Positions 1-10,382 of a stretch of 64,000 bases of DNA are shown here, piece by piece. The position numbers and the translations under genes were made by a program. Position 1 is the stretch's first letter; each line of letters begins with the position of its first letter. Under the pieces are notes generated by a model. It searched no databases. It was given only the letters and a program-made list of their open reading frames with translations, and had not been told where the DNA came from. This DNA comes from Panagrolaimus kolymaensis (taxonomy: Eukaryota > Nematoda > Chromadorea > Rhabditida > Panagrolaimidae). Location of the stretch: NCBI GenBank assembly GCA_028622995.1, contig JAJQJQ010000006.1:8122001-8186000 (forward strand), read 5' to 3'.

Positions 1-388
1 AGCTGTTGTTGATATTCGTTCCAACTTGCGATCATCTTCACGATAATATTGCCGAGGACTGCGACGATGACGAGATTCATCATTATTAAATCGATGTTCA
101 TATTGTCGTTGCGATGGAAGAGATTCTCGAGTATCATTATGTCGTCGTTTACGCTCTATTTCAGCATCAGGAATACGAGTTAGAATAGGATTACTTGACA
201 CAAGAGGTTTGATAGAATTCTTAACAGGAACAGCAGCTGTTGTTGATATTCTTTCAAGCTTGTGATCATCTTCACGATAATATGGCCGAGGACTGCGACG
301 GTGAAGAGATTCATCATTATTAAATCGATGTTCAGATTGTCGTTGTGGTGGAGGAGATTTTAGAGTATCATTATGTCGTCGTTTACGC
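1..388 (-). repeat. Coding tandem repeat, 234-bp period, in the cyclin T tail
   Basis: Bases 1-154 and 235-388 are near copies at an offset of exactly 234 bp (78 codons), so the reading frame is kept. The repeated protein block is Arg/His/Asp-rich, for example FNNDES-HRRSPR-YYREDD. The array may continue past the left edge. Confidence 0.85.
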
Positions 389-1406
389 ACTTGAAATTCT
401 ACAGGTTTTCCTTCATTTGAGCTTGTGACTTCTTTCAAAGAGGCAATAAAGGATGTGACAACTTCTGAAACATTTCTTTATTTCATCGTTAAAACAAAGA
501 AAATAACTTACTATTTAGTAAATCTTCAGTGAGTTTATCATCAACTTGTAAATACCATTCTTTACCATAATTCTTCTCCATCTAAAAATATGTACAAATA
601 GAGCGATGTTGTGTATCAAAATAAACCTACATCAATACCCAAACGACCAGCAGCAACAAAAAAAGAAGCAGCTGCAAGAGTTTTTGGTCCGTATTGAAGG
701 CAAAGAGTAGTAAACTGTAAACTGCAACAAAGGAAAATAATAAACCATAAAATTGAACAACTTACATTTCAGTACATAGCGTATAAGTAGCTTTTTGAAG
801 ATGCATTGGAAAGTTTGTTTCAATCACATACACATGAGGCAGAGTAATCTCCAGTTCGAATCCAAATGTTCTTAGAATGCATGTTTCGATAGTTGTGATC
901 AAATCAGTAATCTCTTGAGTTTCGTCCTTTGCAAGCGAATCAGGATCTTCAGGGTTCATCATAGAATAAAGTTGAATACTAAAATGTGACACACTTCGAG
1001 GACATTCTGTATACTTTGCAGCAAGGAATAAACAACCACATGCAAGCTGAATTGGATCAAATATTGATAGAGAATGGAACATGTAAAATCGTTGTAAATA
1101 AATCATTGCAACACACATCGCTGTACAGGATCTAAAAACAAGGAAAGCTTATAAAATAAAATAAAAAAAAAAAATTCAAACTTACATTTTGTGTCTTCTC
1201 TTTTGATACGGTGCATTCAAACTTTTTATAATGTCTTTAATAACCCAAGCTCCATATCGGCGTAGATTCATTTCAAGTTCATAAGACATATTACCCTTTT
1301 TTCGACTCGGAGAATTCATGATTTCTTCATCAGTGAACATAAAAGTTGACAAAACAGGATATGGTTCAGGTGTTTTCTCCTTCTTTGGTGTTGGCTTTTG
1401 ATTCAT
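1..1406 (-). CDS. Cyclin T-like protein (P-TEFb cyclin), 3' end outside the window
   Basis: Exons on the minus strand: 1406-1186, 1131-766, 721-631, 581-512, 464-1 and onward off the left edge. The product resembles cyclin T, which partners CDK9 in P-TEFb to release paused RNA polymerase II in the nucleus. The N-terminal box carries FTDEEIMNSPSRKKG, matching the family's FT-E--NTPSR pattern. The first cyclin fold follows, with MIYLQRFYM and LFLAAK motifs, then a second fold with FTTLCLQYGPKTLAAASFF. The C-terminal tail is Arg/His-rich and made of a 78-residue repeat. The ATG at 1406 is the first in frame, with TAG upstream. An acceptor-like TTTTCAG near 1476 could be the trans-splice site. 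Cyclin K or L is less likely because of the SPSR box. The divergent neighbour starts at 1895. Confidence 0.8.
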
Positions 1407-1568
1407 CTTTTGAATCTTTGGCCTTTCTTTTCTTAGCTAAGGGTGATGATGGAAGAAGAACGAATATTGTCTGAAAACATCATTGTTGTTAATCTTTAAT
1501 ATTAAAAAAAAAAAGAATATTACTAAAAAAAATAATAAAACTTTTAATTTTTGGAAACCACTTATCGG

Positions 1569-1756
1569 ATTTTGAGAAATTTGGATGAAAGAACCTACAA
1601 ACAAAAAGTGACAGTATTTTTTCGAACGACACAGAAACGTTCGCGTTGAAAGACGATTGAATTCAAAAGGAAAATCATACTAGGTCGTGTTTCTACGTCG
1701 TTCGAAAAATACTTTCACTTTTTTTAGAAGGTTCTTCAAACCAAATTCCTCAAAAT
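1569..1756. mobile_element. Imperfect foldback element (MITE-like)
   Basis: The left half starts with ATTTTGAGAAATTTGG and its reverse complement recurs at the right end with a few changes. Longer internal arms also match: a TATTTTTTCGAACGAC block near 1615 pairs with a GTCGTTCGAAAAATA block near 1700. The whole stretch can fold into one imperfect hairpin of about 190 bp. No clear target duplication is visible, so the family is unknown. It lies between the divergent cyclin T and membrane-protein genes. Confidence 0.55.
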
Positions 1757-1894
1757 TTAATGAGACCTTAAAAATTTGCATAAATGATGTTTGCAATTTT
1801 TTTACGTTCAAAAATTTTACTTGCATGTTTTTTGTTTTGTTTTGCTTATGATTTGGAAAGCAATTGAACGATCATTTCAAGTTTGATCAAAGAA

Positions 1895-3413
1895 ATGCCA
1901 CCAACAAAAAATTCATCATCATCTGCTGATTCATCAGATGAAACCCTTAAATGGGTACTCATTGGAGTTGCTGTTTTGTTATTGTAAGTGCTTTTATGGT
2001 TAGCGAGTTGCATAAATGTGTAATTTGTACATATTCTTTTTTCTTTATGAATGTTTATGCTTTGAATGTTTCTTTTCAATTTTTGTGAATCTCATTGTTT
2101 TTAAATTTTTATCATCTTTTTTTTTAGTATTGCAATTATGATAGTTATCTTCTTTATTGTGCGTACTCGACGAAAACGATCAGCAAAGAAAACACCACCG
2201 CAAGCACCATTAAGTGTAAAAGTTCAAAAAGAAAAGCGACCAAAGGAATTGAATTCAATTGAAGAAGAAATTCAACAAAATAGATCTCAAGTTATTTCAA
2301 CTCTAAAATTAGATGATGATGATGGAGTAAATATATCAAAGAAGAAACGAACAACTAAGGACCCATCTTCATCAAAAAAGAAACAAAAAAACAATGTCAA
2401 AGAAGTTATGGATGCTAGTAATGTTGCTGCTGGTGAAGGTATTACAGATGGAGGAGTCAAAGGAAAAGAAGGTTCAAAAGGACAGCAACCTCCATCATCA
2501 TTAAAAGAAGTTTCAGCAATAGGTGATTACGACGATGAAGTTAAAGAAGATGCAATGGTTGTGAAAGAATCGAAGGATAATAAAAAAGCTAGTGAAAATG
2601 AAGAAGCTACTAAAGCGGAAGAAAAAAAGAAGAAAGAAATGTTTGAAAAAGAAAAGATGTAAGTTTAGGAGATGCATTTCCTGGCTCATTATGTTCATGT
2701 TATTAATTTTTCTTTTTCAGGGAATTCACTCGAAAAGCTAAAGAAATCTTTGAAACGCCTGATTGGGATCGTAAACATATGCCACCAAATTGTGATTACA
2801 AGTTATTTATGGCTTCGTCATCAATGCTTCGATTTTGTATGATGGAATATTTACGGTAACTTTTTTCATTCATTTTCTATTGAAAGACTTTATGGTTTCC
2901 ATTTTTAGTGCTCATGCGGATGAAATTTTAATATCTCATGGTTATCTTATCGTCGATGGACAAGCCGCTGAAGCTCCACGTTCTGCCTATAAATGGCTTC
3001 GATCTTCTGAACTCAACGATGATGATGCGTTTCTTCGATCTAGAGCATGGATGCTAGAAAATTGTGGCATATTCAAACATTCACCTGTAACACAATGGTT
3101 ATATTTCAATAAAATGGAAATTCCACTTTTGTATATGGCTGCCATGAAAGAATCAATCAAAGATCCACAAATTCTTGATAAAATTTTATCTCTTACTTGG
3201 TAAGCCTTTTTCGACACTTCGTTTCGCGTAACCTATGGTAAAATATTTTTTAGGAAGAAAGCATCAAAATATTTTACTTTAACACCTAAGAATGAATGGG
3301 AATTGAATGATCATCCAATGAAAGTATTAGCAAAGATATTTGTCGAAGGAAAACCTTTGGATTTACCTGCAATACAACAACCTTCAAAAGTTAAGAAAAT
3401 CGAAGCAAAATGA
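1895..3413 (+). CDS. Single-pass membrane protein with Lys-rich linker and unknown C-terminal domain
   Basis: Exons 1895-1983, 2128-2658, 2721-2855, 2909-3199 and 3254-3413 give about 401 aa. Residues 1-20 are Ser/Asp-rich. Residues 21-38 form a hydrophobic segment followed by RTRRKR, a stop-transfer pattern, so the N terminus is probably outside or lumenal. Residues 40-210 are a charged Lys/Glu linker of low complexity. From about residue 215 a folded-looking domain begins with WDRKHMPPNCDYKLF and contains SAYKWLRSSELNDDDAF. I do not recognise this domain. There is no signal peptide before the membrane segment. A run of AATAAA-like signals follows the stop near 3460-3525. The splice frames join without conflict, so the model is probably right although the function is unknown. 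Confidence 0.75.
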
Positions 3414-4302
3414 AAATGGTTCTTTGGAAAAAAGATGTTATATGAAATGATGGAAGATAAATAATAAATTGTTTCAATAATAATAATATTAATAATTGAT
3501 GATTTTGATCTCGTTAAATAAAAATGTTAAAATTATTCTTTCGTCTTTTTTGTTTTGATAATGATGCACTTTAATGTCAGAGAACAATGGCAAATTAACT
3601 AATTTTTTTTTCCACTTCGGATACGTTTTCAATTGCAATGGGATTTCATGAAGCATAAAAGCAGCCCTTATTCAATATTATAAGCAGTGACATATTAAAG
3701 AAACATTAACATGGAAGGAGCTTCATCAAGGAATTAGGAAATGAACTCGAAGGAGAAGTGAAAAGATTTATTTTATTTGCATCAAATTTTTTTGTATTCA
3801 TCAAGCAATACGCTATATGCTATCTTAAAAAACGACAAGAAAATAATGAGATAAATAATAAAAATATTGGAGTATAAAGAGTGTCAAATTTTATGTTTGG
3901 ATTCGAAAATGCAACAAAAACAAGAAAGAAAAGAATTAGCAAATCCTATGATCAAAATTTTTAGTTCCCGCATTGTCTTGACGCGATTATCTTTTTTAGG
4001 GACATGGAAGTTAGTTAAAAATTTTGATTGAACAAATTTTGTTTCATCTTCGTTCGTGTAAAAAAAAGAGTATTCGTTTACAAACTTCTTTTCATTTCAT
4101 CGGACGACAAACAAAAAGATAAATCTTCAGTTTTTTCAAAACAAACCTTTATCATCTTTTTGAGTAGGCTTGCTTTTGCAAATGACATAAAGCCTTTTGT
4201 AATTAACCAATTAAGTTTTCGGACAAGGCACAAACAACTTTGATTACAAACTTTTCTCCAAAATATCAATTTTAACTTTAATATTTTTCATTTTTAGACA
4301 TA
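3414..4302. other. Intergenic, 3' end of the membrane gene and upstream region of the first NXF copy
   Basis: AT-rich sequence without a convincing ORF. Poly(A) signals of the upstream gene lie within the first 110 bases. The last bases before 4303 read ATTTTTAG then ACATA, an acceptor without an upstream exon, which fits a spliced-leader site for the NXF copy. Confidence 0.5.
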
Positions 4303-6491
4303 ATGATGAGTGATCGATTAAATCACCGTAACAAGCATGGTCGTCAAAAAGATGCAAAAGAAATCTCGCGTCAACGAAAGGAGATTGCGTCAATAGATTC
4401 GGATATTATTGGACGTGTTGATTTGGAAGATGATGATGTAAGTCTATATTTACAAATAAGTCGAAGTAAGAATAAGCTCTTACTAAGCCATCATTTTCGT
4501 TTATTTAGTTGCTTTGATAACAAATAATCATTATTGTTTTTTAGACTGATCAACCTCCATCGCAAACACATCATCGGCATTCAGCTCCAGCTACAATTCG
4601 AAACAACCTCAATCTTCGCCATAATAATCAAGTTTTGGCTGGTGCGGCAGGAAAAAGAAATATACTATGCACTATTGTGATGGTACGAAACTCAGCATCA
4701 TCCGGGTTGAAACATGTTTTACAATCAATTGAAAAATATTTGGATAGCTTTCGTCCTATTGCTCCGAAAATTGTTGAAGCTGATGTGGAATTTATAATCA
4801 TGAATGATCAGGTTAGCTTTAAATGTATGGGAATGCTTTTAACGTTTATGAAAGTTATAGGAAGCTGAAGCCGTCAAATCTTTAAGTCGTCGTATTTCTG
4901 ATAAAAGAATTCGGAATAATCGTTTTGTTATTAGTACTCGTCGAGCACCTGCTCCATGGAATATCCTTGATAAACAAATTCGTGATGTTATGATTTCTGT
5001 TGTTGCTAAACGTTTCAACCAAGCTGAAAATTCCCTTGATCTTAGTGATTTTAGTTCTGACAAAGGTAATGGTTTTTATTGACATTGAGTTTAGCTAACA
5101 GTCATATTCATTTTACAGATTTTACTTCTAAAAAAATAATATGCAGTTTGTCACGAAATGAAATTATGGTTGCTATTTGCGATATCATTGAAAAAGATTA
5201 TAGTAATATTACTCAATTAAGTATGCGTGATAATCGTCTTCGCTCTCTCATCTTTTTATCATCTCTCATGTTTCGATGCAAAAATATCAAAGTTTTGGAT
5301 TTATCAAGCAATGAAGTAAGCAACAGTCATGATTAAAAAGTTGCTAATTGTTGTTCCATTTTCAGTTAAAAAACATTGAAGATCTCGACAGAATATCACT
5401 TTGGAACATTGAAAAGCTTCTTTTAGAAAACAATCCATTCTGTTTGAATTACACTGATGCAGAAACTTATACAAGGTTCATTGTTTATTTTTCTTCATAT
5501 TTAAATGTTGCAGTTTTTATTTTTGTTATCATTTTTAGACTCGTTCAAAAATATTTACCAACAGTCTGCTATCTTGTATGTTTCTTTTTTAATATCTTCT
5601 CTTCACCTTTATTATTATTTGTTTTTAGGATGGAATACATGTTGCTCCTTCTGCTGATGTCATAACTATTGATGATCGACGTTCATCATTGTTACCAAAA
5701 CCAAGGGTAACTATTCTATTTTTCTATGTTTCATTTCATTTTTTCTTTCAGTTGATTTTCTGTGATTGTGAATCTGTTCGTCAGATTGTTGAAAAGTTCT
5801 TAGTTGAATTTATTAGCCTTTATGATGGTCCTGAACCAGAAACTACTCGTAAACAACTTTTGGCAGCTTATCATGAAAACGCAGAATTTACTTGGTCGAT
5901 AAATACTTTGGGAAACCATTCCAGCTCTCGTGGTGATATGTAAGAGGCATTTGAGTGTTATTTGTTTTAATCATCTTTCCCATTTACAGAGAAACTTATT
6001 CCGCTTACATGCGCACTTCTCGTAACATTGTTTTTGAAGATAAATGGATCTCAACTCCTGACCGTGTTCGATTCAAGGGTGCGATGGATATCGCTGTTCA
6101 ACTTGCAAAGTTACCGTCTACCAAACACTTTGTTGAAAGTTTTCTTCTTGATATTGACTTTTACATTGTGAGCTTGATTATTTCTAACTTTTGTTTTATC
6201 TTATTGTTAATTTTTAGGATAACTTATGTGGATTTACATTAAGAGGACTTTTTGTGGATGGTAATGAAGCTGACTCTCCTAGACCACATCATAAAATGTT
6301 TATGCGTAATTTCTTGGTTATGTCTACTGGTGAAAGGTATCCTTATTACTCAATGAAATTACAATAATATTCTCTTTTTTAGTACAATGGCCATTCTCTG
6401 TGACACATTACAAATTTTTCCTGTTACCATAACATCTGTTGATGATTATCGTGCTATGTTGACTTCCGCTGCTACTGAAGCCAATTTGTGA
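4303..6491 (+). CDS. NXF/TAP-family mRNA export factor, copy A, lacking the TAP-C domain
   Basis: Exons 4303-4437, 4545-4811, 4861-5065, 5119-5315, 5366-5475, 5539-5575, 5629-5706, 5752-5939, 5990-6167, 6218-6336 and 6383-6491 give about 540 aa. The order matches NXF1, the receptor that carries mRNPs through the nuclear pore. A basic N terminus comes first, then an RRM-like domain (about 60-150), leucine-rich repeats (about 210-320, LSMRDNRLRSL and IKVLDLSSNE), and an NTF2-like domain (about 345-535, LLAAYHENAEF). The protein stops at EANL, where copy B at 10383 continues into a linker and a TAP-C/UBA-like domain that binds nucleoporin FG repeats. One intron (4812-4860) is absent from copy B. 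No internal stops, so it is probably expressed. Confidence 0.88.
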
Positions 6492-6936
6492 AATTTTATG
6501 TTCCATCTGATGATAATGAAATGTTTTTGATTGTTTGAATGTTTTTCTGTGAATGTTTATTATTATTTTTATGCTGTTGTTGAATAAAAAAATTATAAAC
6601 TTAAAAAATTTGATTATTTTGTTTTATTCATATTGGTTTTTTTTGACAATGAAATGTTGCAAAAAAGCGTAGTCTTTAACCCATTTTATAAAAGCAAATA
6701 TTGTTTATCTCTTTAGTCGTTTTAAACCAACGAGGGATAAAACAGTTTTATGTGATATTCCCTATGTTTTGGATACACTTTTTTTTGTTGCATCTAACAA
6801 CTTTGGTGAATCAAATAAGACAAAATATTAAGGAAGGTTTTAACAGAACAGCTTTATGAAAAAATGTTTGCGTGAAAATAATTAAAGAAAAGTTGTATGG
6901 TATAAAAAATAATAAACACACGAAGGAAATAATTAG
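6492..6936. other. Convergent intergenic spacer
   Basis: AT-rich spacer between the ends of NXF copy A (plus) and the FET gene (minus). TTGAATAAAAAAATT near 6580 is a likely poly(A) signal for the plus-strand gene. No gene seen. Confidence 0.5.
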
Positions 6937-9822
6937 TTAGATGAGATAGCAAAAGGGAAGATTATAACAAAGATCAAATAAAGAAGCTGGGAATACAGTT
7001 GTTGTTAAATATGGTTGATGACGATCACCACCACCTCCATTACGAGGAGGACCACGCATTGCTCCTCCGCCAGCATGAGGTGGTCCACCACCTCCAGCTC
7101 CATCAGGTTTTGGGGCTTGACATGAATTGCATTGTTGACGAAAACCAAAATTGACATTTCCACACTCACAATTCCAATCAGTGGGACGTGGTTCACGACC
7201 GCCTCCACGACCTCCTAAAAAAGTTGAAATGTTTTATTTTTTTAAGATTAAAGTAAAGTCAAACGTACCACCAAAACCGCCTCGACCTCCACGATCTCCA
7301 CCACGATCTCCGCCACGACCGCCGCCACGGCTATCACGATCACGTCCACCAAAGCCTCCACGGCCTCCATCTCGGCTTCCACCGCCGCCATATCCACCTT
7401 CGCGACCGCCATCTCTTCGGTCTCCGCCAAAGCCGCCGCCACGGCTGCCATCTCTGCTACCAAAGCTTCCACGGCCACCACCATCCCGTCGATCGCCGCC
7501 GCCAAAGCCACCTCGGCCTCCTCTATCAACAAAGCCTCCGCGGTCGCCGCCTCGATCTCCTATAAAATAAAAGAATTATTTATAAAATTAGTTAATAATA
7601 ATGATGCATTACCATATCCGCCTCGTCTATCACCACCAAAGCCGCCGCCGCCACCTCTTCGATCGCCATAACCACCGCGATCACGGTCTCCGCCACCACT
7701 GCGATTATCTCGATCACCATAGCTGCTTCCACGGTTATCACGATCACCATAACTTCTTCGTTCTCCGCCACCACCGTAACTTCCAGAACGATCGCCACCT
7801 CGATAACCACCACGATCTCCACCGCCGCCTCGTCGATCACCACCGCCGAAACCTCCGCCACCACCACGGCCTCCTCGATCTCCTCCTCCTCGGCTTCCAC
7901 CTGCAGGGAATTTGGCATAACTTATTTCCATAGTATTTTGGGTTCCAGGGAAGCATTGACCATTATAACTTTGCATGGCTGAGGCGGCAGCTTCTTCAGT
8001 TCGAAAAGTGATGGTGCATTCACCTTTGGGAATTCCACGATCTGCATATATTTTAATCATACTTCTTCCACTATCAAAAACATCTATTTGGCCTTGACCT
8101 CCAAAAACATCTTTGATGAAGGGTTCATTAACACTAAATTATTAACAATTTTTTAGTTGGGGAAAAGCAAATTTTAAAAATAAATTTACGTTTGGGGTAA
8201 ACCAGCAATAAAAATCATGCGTTTATTTTCAACTTCTCCAGTGCCACCGCCACTGCTACCATTAGCATCACGAGATGATGAATGTCGGTCTTGTCCAGGT
8301 CCACGGGAATCGTAACGTTCTAAAAAATTAAAAATTTTTAGTAAAAGGAATCAAAAAACAGAATGCGAATTTTAATTTTCCCCTCTTGAATTACGACTCT
8401 TTTTTTTTTATCAACTATTAAAAAATTTGGTAACTAATTAATCCTCAGTGGCTTAAACAGATCACAGAAAAGTATGATATATATTTTGCTCACCGATGAG
8501 CAAAAAATCAAACTATCTCACTGCAAGGATGTGTGACATCATTGGAAATATATATATTAAAAAAACATCAATTTTAAATTCAAATCTTTGAAACACTCTA
8601 ACTCTTTTAAAAACACCAAAATCAATCACTTTTGTTGTTATAAAAAAATATGAGACCACGAATTCTTGATTATATAAAAATAATTAATGACTTTAAAAAT
8701 ACCTCGATTAAATCCTCCATCACCGGGACCACCAGTACCCGGTCTGAAAAAATGAATACAGTAAGACTTGTTGAGATTATTAATTTTCGTTTGAATTCAA
8801 AATAACGACACAGGTAAAAATGCTGCCGCATATGTCAATCAGCAGGAGATACAAAGATAGATAACTCTTTTAAAAAAATTTTGCCGAAAAAAGAAAGTTT
8901 AAAAATATTTTAAATTTTTTGTATGTATCTCCTTTTGACAATTTGCAGCGCGATATAGTAGCAGATAGGTAACAACAAGCATTCTCTTCTTTTATGTATG
9001 TATGTATGTATGACGCTTTAAACCGTATATAATAAAAAATACGACAATACCGAGGATAACCGTTGGGAATTAGCTTTCAATAGCTTTAATAAACCTGAAT
9101 TAAGAATAATAATTTTCTAGCGTTTTCACGCTAGAAAATAAAGTTTAAAAAGAAAGCACATATAATTAAAAACCTGTGTATTGTACATTTGACCGACTGA
9201 CTATCTATTTATGTAAGCATGTGTATGCTTTGTGACGACGATGCTGCGCTCTCGGACAACAACATCGATTTCATATAGTAAAGAAGGAGAGAAAGCTGTT
9301 GTTTCAATTTCATTTAAATAAATAAATGAAAGAATGCATCCCTCAATTGAAAAACTTTTGGGAAAAATTAAAAAATATTTTACCTTGAATCTCTATCACG
9401 GGATCCATATCGATCACCACTGCCTCCACGACGATCTTCACTACTTGCATAACCAGCAGAAGAGCTACGCCAATCCGAACTTGGTGGTTGACCATAACCT
9501 CCGCCACTTGGAGCTCCATAAGGAGCTGAAACAGCATTCAATGGTTGGGGAGCGCCTCCAGGTGGAGGTGGAGCTCCACCACCTTGTACAGCAGCATATT
9601 GTTGCCATGCTTGATATTGAGCAGCAACGAGCTAAAGAATAATCATTTTAAAAGTCACTAAATACTAAAAATAATATAACATACTTGGGGATCAACAGGT
9701 CCTTGTCCAGGGGCTCCGCCAGTTGGCGGTGGTCCGCCATAAGGTGGATAAACTAAAGCAAAAAAGTCATTAAAATATTTGTAAAAATGGGGAAAATAAA
9801 ACTAACCATTGGGTTGAGACAT
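6937..9822 (-). CDS. fust-1: FUS/EWS/TAF15 (FET) family RNA-binding protein
   Basis: Exons on the minus strand: 9822-9807, 9752-9685, 9631-9384, 8743-8703, 8319-8190, 8133-7613, 7559-7269 and 7214-6937, about 530 aa. The N-terminal 150 residues are Gly/Pro/Gln/Ser-rich and likely disordered. The RRM (about 157-240) has RNP2-like MIFIAGLP and RNP1-like KGECTITF. A long RGG-rich stretch of roughly 200 residues follows. A RanBP2-type zinc finger (about 448-475) reads [20 protein letters not shown], with C-x-C and C-x2-C pairs. RRM plus RGG plus RanBP2 finger is the FET signature; such nuclear proteins act in splicing and transcription. The two introns around the 41-nt exon are far longer than the rest. 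A different last exon cannot be excluded. Confidence 0.9.
8484..8505 (-). other. Perfect short hairpin in a FET-gene intron
   Basis: TTTTGCTCA at 8484-8492 and its exact reverse complement at 8497-8505 are separated by CCGA. The hairpin lies in the 383-bp intron downstream of the 41-nt exon and could form in the pre-mRNA. Confidence 0.5.
8993..9012. repeat. TATG microsatellite
   Basis: About five tandem TATG units in the 640-bp FET-gene intron. On the transcribed strand this reads as CATA repeats. Nothing else is seen in the flanking AT-rich intron apart from the hairpin at 9113. Confidence 0.7.
9113..9138 (-). other. Perfect 10-bp stem hairpin in a FET-gene intron
   Basis: TTTTCTAGCG at 9113-9122 pairs exactly with CGCTAGAAAA at 9129-9138 across a 6-nt loop. 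It lies in the intron upstream of the 41-nt exon, so both introns flanking that exon carry a perfect small stem. Confidence 0.5.
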
Positions 9823-10382
9823 TTCTAATTATTTCAGCTTTCAAAAAAATATATTAATGAATAGGAAGAAAGAAAAATATCGATGAAAAAGGTAAGATGC
9901 TTGATTTCCAATAAAAAAGCAAGCAATGGAAAAGAGTAAAGGTTTGAAGGAGAAAAAAAAATTAAAGCTACAAAAAATCAATTCCATATTTTCTTATAGC
10001 GAAACCTCAACCTACGGTACTACTTCGGGTGTATGGGTGTATTTCACAACAACAAAAAGTATGAGATAGCCGTTCATATTTGTTCGCTAGCTTTTTTCCT
10101 TCTTTATTTTTCATCGGACAAACGAAAAAAAAGAGAGAACTTTCTTTTTTTCATTACAAATTTATATTTCATTTGTTTTTTGAGTAAGTAAAGTTTTCAT
10201 TTATATTTTATAAATACAAACTAAAACTATGATAAATTTTGTTATTAAATAACTAAATGCACACGACAAAGATTGGATTGCAACCCAATTATAAAAACGT
10301 TGCAGCTCTAATTTCAAAATTTATTCCATCCATTTTATTAAATTTTGCTTCCAACTAAATACTTTTTCATTTTTTAGAAATA
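9823..10382. promoter_or_regulatory. Shared divergent promoter region of the FET gene and NXF copy B
   Basis: 560 bp between the two divergent start codons with no ORF of note. A less AT-rich block around 10005-10100 is the likely core regulatory part. TTTTTAG followed by AAATA directly before the NXF ATG suggests a trans-splice acceptor. Confidence 0.4.

Noticed and set aside
7151..7933. Long Pro/Arg- and His-rich plus-strand frames and Ala/Val-rich minus-strand frames
   Set aside because: They are shadows of the RGG repeats of the FET gene; only the Gly/Arg frame joins splice sites and carries domains.
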